Source: a virus
Length of the DNA stretch: 46,406 nt
Strand: one strand, 5' to 3'
IMG/VR virus record: IMGVR_UViG_3300033233_000059
Span: 1 to 46,406 of that record
The position numbers were made by a program, and so were the translations under genes. Position 1 is the stretch's first letter. Each line of letters opens with the position of its first letter. The notes beneath the pieces are model-generated. The model was not told the origin of the DNA, searched no databases, and saw only the letters and a list, made by a program, of their open reading frames with translations. This document shows, in pieces, positions 22,732 through 30,834 of this stretch.

Positions 22732-23831
22732 GTCGGCGTGTACTCGTCGTCTGGCGGCGGCGGCGCAGACTCCAGCTCGCCTTCGAGCGGCGCCTGCTGC
22801 TCCTGCGACGGCGCGGCCGGCGGTGGCGGCGCCTCGAACACATCAAGCTTAGAGCTGTAGAGCTTGCGCAGCTCGGCAAGTTCCGGTTCGGTGAAACGCT
22901 TCTGCTTGGCTGCTTCAGCGATTTTGTCGCTCACGGCGCTGAGGTCGATGGCATTCGGAGAAGCCTGGATCCGCTTGGCGAACTTGCTGAAGAGCGACTC
23001 GCCTTCCTTGTCAGCGGGCATGGCCTGCTTGTCGTTGGGCAAGGCGAAGAGGTCGAGAGCCTTGGCATGACCTTCTTCGATGGTCCGCAGCATGGCCCGC
23101 AGGCTCACGAGGTCTGCCGCGACGAGCCCGCCGACTGTCTTGCCCATCTTCGCTTCCAGGCGCTTCTGATCGACGCCCAGGGCTTTGGCGCGTGCGACGA
23201 CGGCCTGGCGTTCTGCAGCAGGATTGACGCCATGCTCGGCAGCGCGGAAGGCCTGGTCGAGGCAGCGATTCTGAAGCCACTGTGGCAGCGCGGCGCAGAC
23301 GACGTTGCGGATGGCGCGGCTCTGGCCGTCCGAGAACTGCATGTCGTCCCAACGCTGCGCATCGTAGCGCCCAGGCGGTGCCGAGCGGTGCTTGCGGTAG
23401 AGCCGGCTGCACGTCGCGCCGGTTTCGAGGTCGATGAACGTCGCTTTGAACACGTACGAGTTGTCATCGGCGCTGATGACCTCGACCTCCGTTGCGGCAT
23501 TGCCCCAGTTGCGCAGAAGCATCATCGCGCCGTCGATGCTGATGCCGGCCACCTGCTTCTTGCCGCCCTTGTCGTTGACATCCCAGGCGTAGAAGAAGTC
23601 CTCGCCAAGCAGATGCGCCTCCGCGAGCGATCGGCGCAGGATCTCTCCGCCGAGCCGATCGGGGTTAGCGAGATCGAGCGACCCGATGTCGCGCTTGACC
23701 TGCACCGTGACGGCGCTCTGGTAGGCCGTGCCGGTGTGGACCAGCGTCGAGCCGGGCCCGAGCTGTTGTGCGCCGCGAGACATCGCCTCGTCGGACACGC
23801 GTTTCTGCATCTGATTACCGTTTCCGCTCAT
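22728..23831 (-). CDS. Conserved phage protein, possible recombination factor
   Basis: A 367-aa protein using ATG 23831 behind GAGGAGCGG. The core (SIDGAMMLLRNWGNAATEVE, ATFIDLETGATCSRLYRKHR and FSDGQSRAIRNVVCAALP) is of a type I have seen in high-GC phages beside recombination genes, and the RAIRNVVCAALP segment resembles single-strand annealing proteins. That function is an inference. The last 60 residues are a Pro/Glu/Ala-rich acidic tail, as in ssDNA-binding proteins. A weak promoter, TTGACC-17-CAGGAT, lies upstream. Confidence 0.75.
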   Translation of the reverse strand: MSGNGNQMQKRVSDEAMSRGAQQLGPGSTLVHTGTAYQSAVTVQVKRDIGSLDLANPDRLGGEILRRSLAEAHLLGEDFFYAWDVNDKGGKKQVAGISIDGAMMLLRNWGNAATEVEVISADDNSYVFKATFIDLETGATCSRLYRKHRSAPPGRYDAQRWDDMQFSDGQSRAIRNVVCAALPQWLQNRCLDQAFRAAEHGVNPAAERQAVVARAKALGVDQKRLEAKMGKTVGGLVAADLVSLRAMLRTIEEGHAKALDLFALPNDKQAMPADKEGESLFSKFAKRIQASPNAIDLSAVSDKIAEAAKQKRFTEPELAELRKLYSSKLDVFEAPPPPAAPSQEQQAPLEGELESAPPPPDDEYTPT

Positions 23832-23893
23832 CGTTTGCCGCTCCTCGCCGTCGACCAATCCTGCTCATTTGCGCCGTGCGGGTCAAGGAAAAA

Positions 23894-23923
23894 GTTGACA
23901 CCAGGGAAACATCCGGGCATGGT
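23894..23923 (+). promoter_or_regulatory. Promoter with GTTGAC-N5-GGAAAC operator (site D)
   Basis: TTGACA (23895-23900), a 17-nt spacer and CATGGT (23918-23923) precede the XRE-type gene. GTTGAC-ACCAG-GGAAAC (23894-23910) is one base from the GGTAAC form. Position suggests that the repressor controls itself. Confidence 0.55.
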
Positions 23924-23958
23924 TCACTTGGTTGCGCAGATGCCATGGAGCAACCTTG

Positions 23959-24192
23959 ATGGCCACAGCACGAGATAAAAACGGTAAAAAACAGGACGAT
24001 GGCTCCGGCGGCGCAGACCTGCTCCGCAAGGCCATCGACGGCAAGGACTGGACGCTGCACAAGGCCGCCGACGAGCTAGGCGTGTCCGTAGCGACCGTCA
24101 GCCGCTGGCTCGGCGGCAGCCGAGTCCCTGGCCGCGAGCACATGAAGAAGCTGCGCGACATGTTCGGCATCCCGCCGCAGATTTGGGTGTAG
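23959..24192 (+). CDS. XRE-type helix-turn-helix repressor
   Basis: A 77-aa protein with a polar, disordered head (about 18 residues) and a lambda-repressor-like DNA-binding domain at residues 20-77: LHKAADELGVSVATVSRWLG (33-52) is the helix-turn-helix. It has no dimerisation or effector domain. The ATG at 23959 has GGAG 8 nt upstream; TTG 23932 is less likely. It lies 35 nt after site D, so it is the best candidate to read the GTTGAC-N5-GKYAAC operators, though this is not proven. Confidence 0.85.
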   Translation: MATARDKNGKKQDDGSGGADLLRKAIDGKDWTLHKAADELGVSVATVSRWLGGSRVPGREHMKKLRDMFGIPPQIWV

Positions 24193-24196
24193 ACCT

Positions 24197-24469
24197 ATGA
24201 GCGAGTTCGGCGGCCTCGTAGACGCGGCCCGCAAGGGCAACATGTCCCGCCGCGGATTTTTGGCCGCTGCGCTCGCCCTCGGCGTCGGTGAGCTAGAGGC
24301 CGCTGCGGAGCTGCCTCGCAAGGTCATTATCTCGGTTCCGGCGGCGCCAAAGATCGGCGATTTGTGGTGGCCGGGCCCGCTGGCTAATCCTGCGCTTCTT
24401 TCCGCCATCCTCGGCGGTTCGGCTGGGCTGTTCGCAGTGAGCAAAGCATGGGCACGATATTCTACGTAG
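24197..24469 (+). CDS. Putative Tat-exported or membrane protein
   Basis: A 90-aa protein with a twin-arginine-like segment MSRRGFLAAALALGVGELEA at residues 16-35: SRRGFL matches the S-R-R-x-F-L-K Tat signal and is followed by a hydrophobic core. A second hydrophobic segment (ALLSAILGGSAGLFAVSKA) lies at the C terminus. If Tat-exported, this would be unusual in a phage; it may also be an anchored small protein. It is 4 nt downstream of the XRE gene stop and overlaps the next gene by 22 nt. Confidence 0.65.
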   Translation: MSEFGGLVDAARKGNMSRRGFLAAALALGVGELEAAAELPRKVIISVPAAPKIGDLWWPGPLANPALLSAILGGSAGLFAVSKAWARYST

Positions 24470-24942
24470 CCGACCTGACCAACCGGCGAATTTTCATGCT
24501 CGGCAAGGGTCGCTGGGCCAACGTCGGACCAGACTACGACTCGCTCGTACAGAAGTGCGACCCGCGCCACATGGTCCACCGTTTCAAGATGCTCACTGAC
24601 GATGCCATCGAGGAGCTTTGGGGAAAGTGTGCGGTATGCAAACGTACTCAGCCTGTGCACGATGCGTGCGTAAAATGCGGCGCTGCGCTGGAACCAAACG
24701 ACTCTAATCGCGAGTACCTTGACATTGTCTGCCGCCGATTGTGGGCCTTCTGCGCCGTTGCCGGCTGGAAGGTGGAGCTGCGCTGCGATGCTGGCGATGG
24801 CTACCCCGATGAGTACGATGGGGCAAGGAAGCTCTTCGCCACCGTCGAGAGCGTCTACTGGTCGGACATCCTCGACGCCGACCCGAAGCACGAAGAGCAG
24901 CGAAAGTTCGAACGCACAGCGGCCCGCGAAATGTACCAGTAA
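24448..24942 (+). CDS. Hypothetical protein with zinc ribbon
   Basis: A 164-aa protein with CAVCKRTQPVHDACVKCG at about residues 61-78, a four-Cys zinc ribbon, and a C-terminal helix rich in Glu and Lys (SDILDADPKHEEQRKFERTA). It starts inside the preceding gene. The TTCGCGAAG pair and the recombinase gene follow. Function unknown. Confidence 0.7.
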   Translation: MGTIFYVADLTNRRIFMLGKGRWANVGPDYDSLVQKCDPRHMVHRFKMLTDDAIEELWGKCAVCKRTQPVHDACVKCGAALEPNDSNREYLDIVCRRLWAFCAVAGWKVELRCDAGDGYPDEYDGARKLFATVESVYWSDILDADPKHEEQRKFERTAAREMYQ

Positions 24943-24953
24943 CGCTCGCTGAC

Positions 24954-24985
24954 TTCGCGAAGCCTTTGGGCTACGATTCGCGAAG
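24954..24985. repeat. Two TTCGCGAAG palindromic sites
   Basis: TTCGCGAAG at 24954-24962 and 24977-24985 (23-bp period) bracket the TTG start region of the recombinase gene. Each contains the palindrome TTCGCGAA. They could be recombinase or operator sites. Confidence 0.4.
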
Positions 24986-27900
24986 GGTGACAGAAACAGC
25001 GCTCGACATCACCAAGCCCGAGGCGCAGCTCACGCGCACCGGCCTGGAGCTGAAGCAGCTCTCTGAGCTGTGGAGCCGAAAACCTCGCGGTGACAAGTTC
25101 ACCCATGCGCTCTTGACCTTCCTCGGAAGCAAGAGAAACCGTGGCACGCGTCGGCTCTACGCCTTCGGCATCAACGAGTTCTTCAGCTGGTACCGCGTCC
25201 AGCGTGGCTACTTGCCGCTTCCGAGCGAAGTTCTTCGCGCCGATGCCTACGCGTTCGTTGAATATCTGTACACGCGCAACGTTGGTCTCGACGAGCAACG
25301 CCTTCAGCTCGACCCGAACAGGCAGCTCGACCTGAGCGTTTACCGCCTGCTGAAGACTTCTCCCGGCGTCCGAATCACGGCCATCCGCCAGCACCTGCTT
25401 CGTGACAGCCGATTCGTGGTCGATGTTAGCTTCACGACTCGCGGCATTCCGCAACGCGCTCGCGTCCTAGAAATCGAAGCATCCGAGCCTCGTGGTGATG
25501 ACCTCGACGCGTACATGGCGCAGCACAGCAGGCCGCCAAACAACGGACTCGACATCTATCTCGCTTGCCTGTGCCAGCACCGACTCCTGCGTCGCACGCC
25601 AACGCTTCAAGAAATCCGCCGCGGGCTAGTCGATGTCGGAGAAGACCGGCCCGCTCAGGCACAAATTGGCTACCGCGTCGACCCCGATGTCTTCCAGTAC
25701 TACATCAACACGTACACCGAGGCCCAGGGCGTTGAACGCGCCGGCACGGTGGTTTCGCGCTTGTCAGCGCTGTCGTCCTTCTGGACGTTTCTCGTCAGAC
25801 AAAGCGCCGAGAACGTCCCCGGCTTCGATCGGCTCTTGGAGCACAACATCTGGATCGAACCGACGCAGCAAGCCCGTAAGAAGGCCATCAACCGCGCGAA
25901 AATCCGGCGCGAGCAAAGCGTTCCAAACCGCGAGCTGTTTCTTCGCGTGCTGACGACGACGTTTTCGACGAGCCACGGAGAAAACGCGGCTGCTGCAGCT
26001 GCTGCTGCGCTCGAAGGCGCAAACGTTGACTCGATGGCCACGTCGTCGACACCAATTTTCGACGTCCGCGACCGTGCCCTCTTGCTGTTCGTCTACTGGA
26101 CCGGCGTGCGTGCCGATGAGCTTTCATCAGTGCGACGCTCGGAACTCGACCATGACACCGGGCTCATCACGATCATAGGAAAAGGCGACGAGACGCGGAT
26201 CTTTACGGTGCCACAGCCCGCTCTCGCAGCCATCCGCTCGTTGCAAAAACGACTCGACGAAATCGCGGATAAGTCACCGGCGACAGCTCTTGTCCATCTC
26301 GTCGTCCTACCATCGTCACCGCTCATCCCACCGCTGCGCCGGTGGGGCCGAGCTAGTACCGAGGCTCAGACAGCAGAAGAATTGTCAGGCATCACCACCT
26401 CGACGTTTGCTCACATTCTTCACCAGCGCGCAGAATTGGCCGCAATCGGCAAGGACACCGACGACTGGTACAGGATCCACCCTCACGGGCTGCGCCACCT
26501 TGCAGCACTCGAAGCAAACCGCCGCGGCGTAGATGTGGCGACAATTCAGGCAACGCTCGGGCACGGAAGCCTCGCCACGACCGGCATCTATCTCGAAGTG
26601 CGAGATCCGCGCGAGCGCTCGCTGATGCCGAAGCGTCCCGCTGCTGCACCGATGCCGCCGGCAGTCACGTTCGATGCGCAAGTCGAGCGACCGCGACCAG
26701 TAGAAGCGCCACCAGAAGCACCGCCCGAGTTCGAGCGCATCACCGAGACCATCTCGGAGCGCATCGCGCTCACCGACGAAGCCAAAACACTCGCCAAAGA
26801 GAGCGACGCTGTCGCCTACCTGCTCGACGTGTACAAGAGCAACTGGGGCGAAGCCGGCGACAAGGCCCGCGGCGTCAAGTCCGAGCGGACGCACATGCTC
26901 GCGCAGGCCAAGGGCGTAGGCGGCATCCTGTCCCATGCCTACGTCGGCAAGTCGTCCGGCCTTTGCTGGTGGGCTGGTGCCACCGGCGGCATGGCCGACA
27001 CGAGCTACTCGTACGTGCCGAACATGCGCTTCGCCTCGATGCCGGTCATGAGCCCAGCCCAGTTCCTCGGCGCACCGGGCTCGGAAGTCTGCTCGCAGCG
27101 CATCTGCCAGGCACTGTCAGAGCTGTACGAGAAGTGGCTCGCCGACGAGAGTCGCGGGCCGACCGCAGCGAGTGCGCTAGTGCGCTGGATCTACGTCGCC
27201 TCGCGCGTCACCGCAGAGACCGACGAAGCCATCCGCGCGCGCCACGGCACCTGGGTAACGTTCGAAGATTCGCTCGACGCCACGAAGGCCAAAGGCCTGC
27301 CACAAACGCTGCGCGAGCACCTCGACGACGCCATCGTCGCCTGGTTCGAAACCACGGCCTGGCAGTACCGCCCGACCGAGTCGAGCATGCTCACGCCGGA
27401 GGGCGACGAGTGGGAGCCGCCAAGCTGGTACGCCGAAGAAGATCCATTGCAGTCGCTGCCCGAAGCCGATCGCCTTGAGCTTCTTGACTGGCTCAATGTG
27501 ATGGTCGGCCGTCCTCCTGTCGATGCAACGCCGCGCTATGCCGGCAAGAGCCGCTCAGACATCGGCAAGGTACTCGCGAGCCTGTGCAGCTACGAGCAGC
27601 TCGCGACCGACAAAGAGCTGAGGCAAGACGTTGGACCTGCCACCTTCCGGCAGTACCTCGCGGCGGCCGACGCCGACATCCGTAAGCAGGTGGCCAAGCT
27701 CACCGACGGGCGCATGAAAGACTACGCCTACGGCGAGTCGAAGACGGCGCGGCGCCTCGAAAAGACCCGCTCGGAGGTCGAGACGTCAATCGCCAAACGC
27801 AAGGCTGAAGCGGAAGGCAAACCGCCCGAGCAGCTGGAAGAAGAGCTAAAGGACATTCGAGCGAGCTACGACAAGCGCCTGGCGCCGCACTTCATGGAAG

Positions 27901-28553
27901 TCCTGGCGAGCCTCGTCAGCGACGAGGCTGTCAAGGACGACGCCGTGCTCAACCTCTACGGCCTCTGCACCGCCGGTGTGCCGCTTGCGAGGGGCGAGAG
28001 TTCGCAGCTCAGCCGCTACAAGTCGCTCTTCCGCCAGGCGGGAGGCACCATCAAGCACGAGCCCGAGTTCAAGCGCGAGTTCGCCAAGGAAACCGGCCAG
28101 CACTCCGAGTGCGTGGCGCGCCGCCTGGCCCGCCACATCTGGGAAGATGGCCGGCTCGGCGCCTGGTACAAGCGCGGCAACTGGACCGACCCGTACCTGT
28201 TCGCCAAGACGGCCTACCGCGTGCCGTGCAACGCGGCCCAGGAGCAAGAGCTGCGTGCCATGGTCGGCGCGGGCGCCTTGCCCGTTCGCGACGAGTGGCA
28301 AAAAAGCGAGCGCAGCATCCAAGCCTCGCTCGAAGGCGAACGGCCGATGTCGGAAATCGAAGAAGCCCGCCTCGAAGAAGAACACCGCGGCCTCGGCCAG
28401 GAGGACGTCGCGCGCATCGAGCACCGTCTTGCGCGCGCCGCCGAGAAACGCGCTCGCGAGAACATTTCTCTTTCCAAGCGCGAGCAAGCTCTGCGAAGGT
28501 TCGTCCCGAACCCCATCGACTTTCTTCCCGTTCTGTACGGAATCTCCCAGTGA
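24966..28553 (+). CDS. Giant tyrosine recombinase with 630-aa C-terminal extension
   Basis: A 1195-aa protein. Residues 45-115 and 235-300 look like helical core-binding domains. The catalytic domain (about 360-545) has TGVRADELSSVR (R382), GKGDETR (K406), HPHGLRH (H507, R510), LGHGSLATTG (H533) and nucleophile Y542, the complete R-K-H-R-H-Y set. After a Pro-rich linker (555-590), about 600 residues of unknown helical sequence follow with TrpTrp, Cys and charged coiled-coil stretches. Integrases are usually 300-450 aa. TTG 24966 is used; GTG 24987 is an alternative. It integrates or resolves DNA; the extension could bind DNA, tether partners or license activity. No att site is evident. Confidence 0.85.
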   Translation: MGYDSRRVTETALDITKPEAQLTRTGLELKQLSELWSRKPRGDKFTHALLTFLGSKRNRGTRRLYAFGINEFFSWYRVQRGYLPLPSEVLRADAYAFVEYLYTRNVGLDEQRLQLDPNRQLDLSVYRLLKTSPGVRITAIRQHLLRDSRFVVDVSFTTRGIPQRARVLEIEASEPRGDDLDAYMAQHSRPPNNGLDIYLACLCQHRLLRRTPTLQEIRRGLVDVGEDRPAQAQIGYRVDPDVFQYYINTYTEAQGVERAGTVVSRLSALSSFWTFLVRQSAENVPGFDRLLEHNIWIEPTQQARKKAINRAKIRREQSVPNRELFLRVLTTTFSTSHGENAAAAAAAALEGANVDSMATSSTPIFDVRDRALLLFVYWTGVRADELSSVRRSELDHDTGLITIIGKGDETRIFTVPQPALAAIRSLQKRLDEIADKSPATALVHLVVLPSSPLIPPLRRWGRASTEAQTAEELSGITTSTFAHILHQRAELAAIGKDTDDWYRIHPHGLRHLAALEANRRGVDVATIQATLGHGSLATTGIYLEVRDPRERSLMPKRPAAAPMPPAVTFDAQVERPRPVEAPPEAPPEFERITETISERIALTDEAKTLAKESDAVAYLLDVYKSNWGEAGDKARGVKSERTHMLAQAKGVGGILSHAYVGKSSGLCWWAGATGGMADTSYSYVPNMRFASMPVMSPAQFLGAPGSEVCSQRICQALSELYEKWLADESRGPTAASALVRWIYVASRVTAETDEAIRARHGTWVTFEDSLDATKAKGLPQTLREHLDDAIVAWFETTAWQYRPTESSMLTPEGDEWEPPSWYAEEDPLQSLPEADRLELLDWLNVMVGRPPVDATPRYAGKSRSDIGKVLASLCSYEQLATDKELRQDVGPATFRQYLAAADADIRKQVAKLTDGRMKDYAYGESKTARRLEKTRSEVETSIAKRKAEAEGKPPEQLEEELKDIRASYDKRLAPHFMEVLASLVSDEAVKDDAVLNLYGLCTAGVPLARGESSQLSRYKSLFRQAGGTIKHEPEFKREFAKETGQHSECVARRLARHIWEDGRLGAWYKRGNWTDPYLFAKTAYRVPCNAAQEQELRAMVGAGALPVRDEWQKSERSIQASLEGERPMSEIEEARLEEEHRGLGQEDVARIEHRLARAAEKRARENISLSKREQALRRFVPNPIDFLPVLYGISQ

Positions 28554-28642
28554 CCATCGGCATCATCGTTTTTGGCGTCTCGTTTTGGTCCCTCTGCTCG
28601 TCGCTTCGCGACCTCGCGAACAGCGAAAGTGAGGACGCTTGA
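28550..28642 (+). CDS. Small membrane peptide, 30 aa
   Basis: GTG 28550 overlaps the recombinase stop (GTGA) and the stop overlaps the next gene's TTG. The product is one hydrophobic helix (IGIIVFGVSFWSLCSSL) and a short acidic tail. The overlaps at both ends support translation; the small size does not. It may anchor or regulate its neighbours. Confidence 0.4.
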   Translation: MTIGIIVFGVSFWSLCSSLRDLANSESEDA

Positions 28643-28920
28643 TCACGGCTGCGCAAAAACGCGTCCTCGACTGCATCCGCGACCACATTGCACGCCACGG
28701 CTTTCCGCCGACGTTACGGGAGATCGGTAACGAGCTTGGCATCAGGTCAACTAACGGCGTTGCCGACCACATCTACCGGCTCGAACGCGAGGGCTACATC
28801 CGAAGCGATCACATGAAATCGCGTGGCCTTATCCTCGTCGACAAGCAAGACGGCTGGCCGATGATCGTCAAGACCGGCAGCGGGGTCGAGCTGCACAGGA
28901 TCCGAATCAAGGCCGCGTGA
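28639..28920 (+). CDS. LexA-type winged-helix DNA-binding protein without protease domain
   Basis: A 93-aa protein matching the N-terminal DNA-binding domain of LexA: TAAQKRVLDCIRDHIARHG, PPTLREIGNELGI (recognition helix region) and HIYRLEREGYI. The S24 self-cleaving domain is absent, so it cannot be cleaved on SOS induction. The start is TTG 28639. It may bind LexA-like sites or its own; it follows a recombinase and may control integration or induction. Confidence 0.85.
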   Translation: MITAAQKRVLDCIRDHIARHGFPPTLREIGNELGIRSTNGVADHIYRLEREGYIRSDHMKSRGLILVDKQDGWPMIVKTGSGVELHRIRIKAA

Positions 28921-28923
28921 GCC

Positions 28924-29334
28924 ATGGGTCACCTGCGGGCGCTTCTGTTCGACTCCACGGGTAAGCAGCTGCCGCCATTGCTGCGCGGCCCGAAGGTGTC
29001 GACGGCGCTGTTGCCCGTAATGAAGCTCGCCGGCATGACAGCCTACGCGGGGACGCTCGTCGATGATGACCCAGCGCGCCGGGACGCCGTCATCGCGGCT
29101 CTCACGAAGGCGCAGCACGCTAGACCCGTTAAGGTCTACGGCGTCGCACTCGTGTCCTGCTCGGAGCGCGGCTACATCGCGAGCTTCGCCGTCCTTGCGC
29201 CAAGCGGAAAGACCATCTGGTGCGGCGAAGCATGCTGCCCAAGGCTCGCTGATGTTGAGGACCACGTCGAAGCAGGCGTCAGACGCGTTCGCCTTGATAT
29301 GCCTGATGCCGCTGTACACCCCGTTGCGCTATAA
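28924..29334 (+). CDS. Hypothetical protein
   Basis: A 136-aa protein starting MGHLRALLFDSTGKQL, 3 nt after the LexA-type gene. It is an alpha/beta domain with VYGVALVSCSERGYIASFAV and CGEACC, and ends AVHPVAL. The stop lies within the A-run of the minus-strand terminator. Function unknown. Confidence 0.7.
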   Translation: MGHLRALLFDSTGKQLPPLLRGPKVSTALLPVMKLAGMTAYAGTLVDDDPARRDAVIAALTKAQHARPVKVYGVALVSCSERGYIASFAVLAPSGKTIWCGEACCPRLADVEDHVEAGVRRVRLDMPDAAVHPVAL

Positions 29335-29370
29335 AAAAGGCCGACGCGGATGGAACTAACCGCGCCGGCC
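29333..29370 (-). terminator. Intrinsic terminator for the leftward block
   Basis: On the minus strand, an 11-bp GC-rich stem (29339-29370; one mismatch, 10-nt loop) is followed by six T (29338-29333). It lies after the stop of the gene at 29433-29738. In the + direction there is no T-run, so it would not end the rightward block well. Confidence 0.8.
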
Positions 29371-29432
29371 GGCAGGCAGCAACTTCAACAGGAGAGACCA
29401 GCCTAGCGCGTTCGCCTCCGAAAGGCAAACGC

Positions 29433-29738
29433 TCAGTATCCGTGGCTGGACTGGATCAGTTCGAGCTGTTGCAGCTCGTGATCGCTCAGCCGGTATTGCT
29501 GGTCCTGCTCGACGTGCTCGGCGTAGAACGCGAACACCGCTTCTCGCTGTTCATGACGCTTGCCGGCGTCTTTCAGCCCCTGCACCGGATCGTTCGACAT
29601 CTGCGCCGTTGGCGCATCCGCGAACTGTCCCCGTTGCTGCGCGTACCAGGCGGCGCGGCCATGGTGATGCTTCGCACGCTCCAAAAAGTGGGTCTTCAGT
29701 TCTTTGCCAGAAACCGTCAGTTTGAATCCTTCGATCAT
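29433..29738 (-). CDS. Hypothetical protein, likely leaderless
   Basis: A 101-aa protein starting MIEGFKLTVSGKELKTHFLE, helical, with an AKHHHGRAAWYAQQRGQF stretch. The -10 box TAGGGG ends 6 nt before this ATG, so the message would begin at or next to the codon; a second ATG two codons upstream (29744) would not fit a leader. The terminator at 29333-29370 closes the unit. Function unknown. Confidence 0.7.
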   Translation of the reverse strand: MIEGFKLTVSGKELKTHFLERAKHHHGRAAWYAQQRGQFADAPTAQMSNDPVQGLKDAGKRHEQREAVFAFYAEHVEQDQQYRLSDHELQQLELIQSSHGY

Positions 29739-29744
29739 CCACAT

Positions 29745-29774
29745 CCCCTAGCGCTGCGTTGACGCGCTGTCAAC
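29745..29774 (-). promoter_or_regulatory. Promoter with GTTGAC-N5-GTCAAC operator (site E)
   Basis: Minus strand: TTGACA (29768-29773), 17-nt spacer, TAGGGG (29745-29750). The perfect inverted repeat GTTGAC-N5-GTCAAC covers 29758-29774 and overlaps the stop of the upstream gene. Confidence 0.75.
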
Positions 29775-29940
29775 AGCGCTGGCGCAGCTTTGCCTCAACT
29801 CGACACAAGCAGCCATTGACGTCAGCGAGCGCGATGTATGTCCCAGGACGAACCCACTTCGCCTTGCCGAAGTACTGCACACCGCGAGAGTCAATGTGAC
29901 CGTCAACGTCGACTTCGTCCGGCTCCTCGTCTCTTCGCAC
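29770..29940 (-). CDS. Small hypothetical protein
   Basis: A 56-aa protein from GTG 29940, preceded by GGAG at 5 nt and 10 nt after the upstream stop. It contains DEVDVDGHIDSRGVQYF and two Cys near the end (NGCLCRVEAK). A longer reading from 30018 is out of frame with known products. Function unknown. Confidence 0.55.
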   Translation of the reverse strand: MRRDEEPDEVDVDGHIDSRGVQYFGKAKWVRPGTYIALADVNGCLCRVEAKLRQRC

Positions 29941-29950
29941 AGGCTCCAAT

Positions 29951-30160
29951 TCAGTTCCCCTGGCCGTTGCGCACGGCTTCCGCTGCGACGAAGGCTCTCT
30001 CGTCGTCGGCGAGGCCATGCTGCTCGCGCAACTCGATGAGCTGCTGCCGCGTCACCATCCGCTCGCTCAGCACGCCCTTGTGCACCAGAACAAAAACGGA
30101 TTGAACTTCAGCCGCCGTAACAGGCGTCGGGGCGTCGAACATGATCAGCGTCGGTTTCAC
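29951..30160 (-). CDS. Small hypothetical protein
   Basis: A 69-aa protein, ATGA-coupled to the RusA-like gene. It starts MKPTLIMFDAPTPVTAAEVQ and is helical afterwards (VTRQQLIELREQHGLADDER). Such small helical proteins often accompany recombination genes. Function unknown. Confidence 0.65.
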   Translation of the reverse strand: MKPTLIMFDAPTPVTAAEVQSVFVLVHKGVLSERMVTRQQLIELREQHGLADDERAFVAAEAVRNGQGN

Positions 30161-30555
30161 GCGCCCACGCTATCACAGTAGGCCGCGTCTTTCCCGACCT
30201 CGATGCGCACCTCGTTGTCGCTGCCACCCTCTTGCTCGATGACCCAGCGCACGTCACCACGACCAAGCAAGTCCGCGTCGTCTACGCCAAGGTAGAAGGC
30301 GACGGCGTCGCGCACCGCCTTGCACGAACTGACGAGATTATCGCTGTCCCGCAGTGGTCTCGGCGAGACCCGCGTGATGCGCACGACGTACGGAGGTCGC
30401 ATCGCGCTCCTGTCGACGACACGAGCCGTCCGCAGCATGAGCAGCACGATGTCCTTCTGGTCCTTGGTCCGTCGATGCTTGGCCGCCCAGTGATCGCGAC
30501 GGTTCGCCTCAGATACGAGCTGCACCGGTACGGTTACGGACAGAAGAACGCGCAT
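30157..30555 (-). CDS. RusA-like Holliday junction resolvase
   Basis: A 132-aa protein with the RusA layout: an N-terminal strand and helix, then RPLRDSDNLVSSCKAVRDA and GVDDADLLGRG, where the Asp residues (RDSDN, RDA, DDAD) match the metal-binding acids of RusA family nucleases. They cut four-way junctions during recombination and packaging. Size is typical (120-130 aa). ATGA coupling with the gene after. Confidence 0.85.
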   Translation of the reverse strand: MRVLLSVTVPVQLVSEANRRDHWAAKHRRTKDQKDIVLLMLRTARVVDRSAMRPPYVVRITRVSPRPLRDSDNLVSSCKAVRDAVAFYLGVDDADLLGRGDVRWVIEQEGGSDNEVRIEVGKDAAYCDSVGA

Positions 30556-30558
30556 GAT

Positions 30559-30834
30559 TCACCACCCGTAGGTAAACGTGTCGGCATCGGCCGGCAGTCG
30601 CATCGCTTTGACTGGCCCAAGCTCCTCACGGATCCAGTCGAGCGCCTCGGCGCGACTGCTAAAAAAGCCAGTAACATCAGCGGAAGCTGTGCGCCACTCG
30701 ACGCCTGGGTCGCGATAGAAAATATCCACGTTGAAATCAACACCGGCTGGGCCGCCGGAATCGAAGGCAATGTCAAAAATCCTAGCGCGGGCGGTGTCGC
30801 CCAGGTTTCGCCAGAGGGAAGCGATGCGCTTCAT
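30559..30834 (-). CDS. Hypothetical protein
   Basis: A 91-aa protein from ATG 30834 (MKRIASLWRNLGDTARARIF), overlapping the upstream stop by 4 nt. It has an aromatic and acidic C-terminal half (DVTGFFSSRAEALDWIREEL). It lies 3 nt before the RusA-like gene. Function unknown. Confidence 0.65.
   Translation of the reverse strand: MKRIASLWRNLGDTARARIFDIAFDSGGPAGVDFNVDIFYRDPGVEWRTASADVTGFFSSRAEALDWIREELGPVKAMRLPADADTFTYGW

Noticed and set aside
23940-23978. 12-codon ORF upstream of and overlapping the XRE gene
   Set aside because: No ribosome site or conserved features; could be chance.
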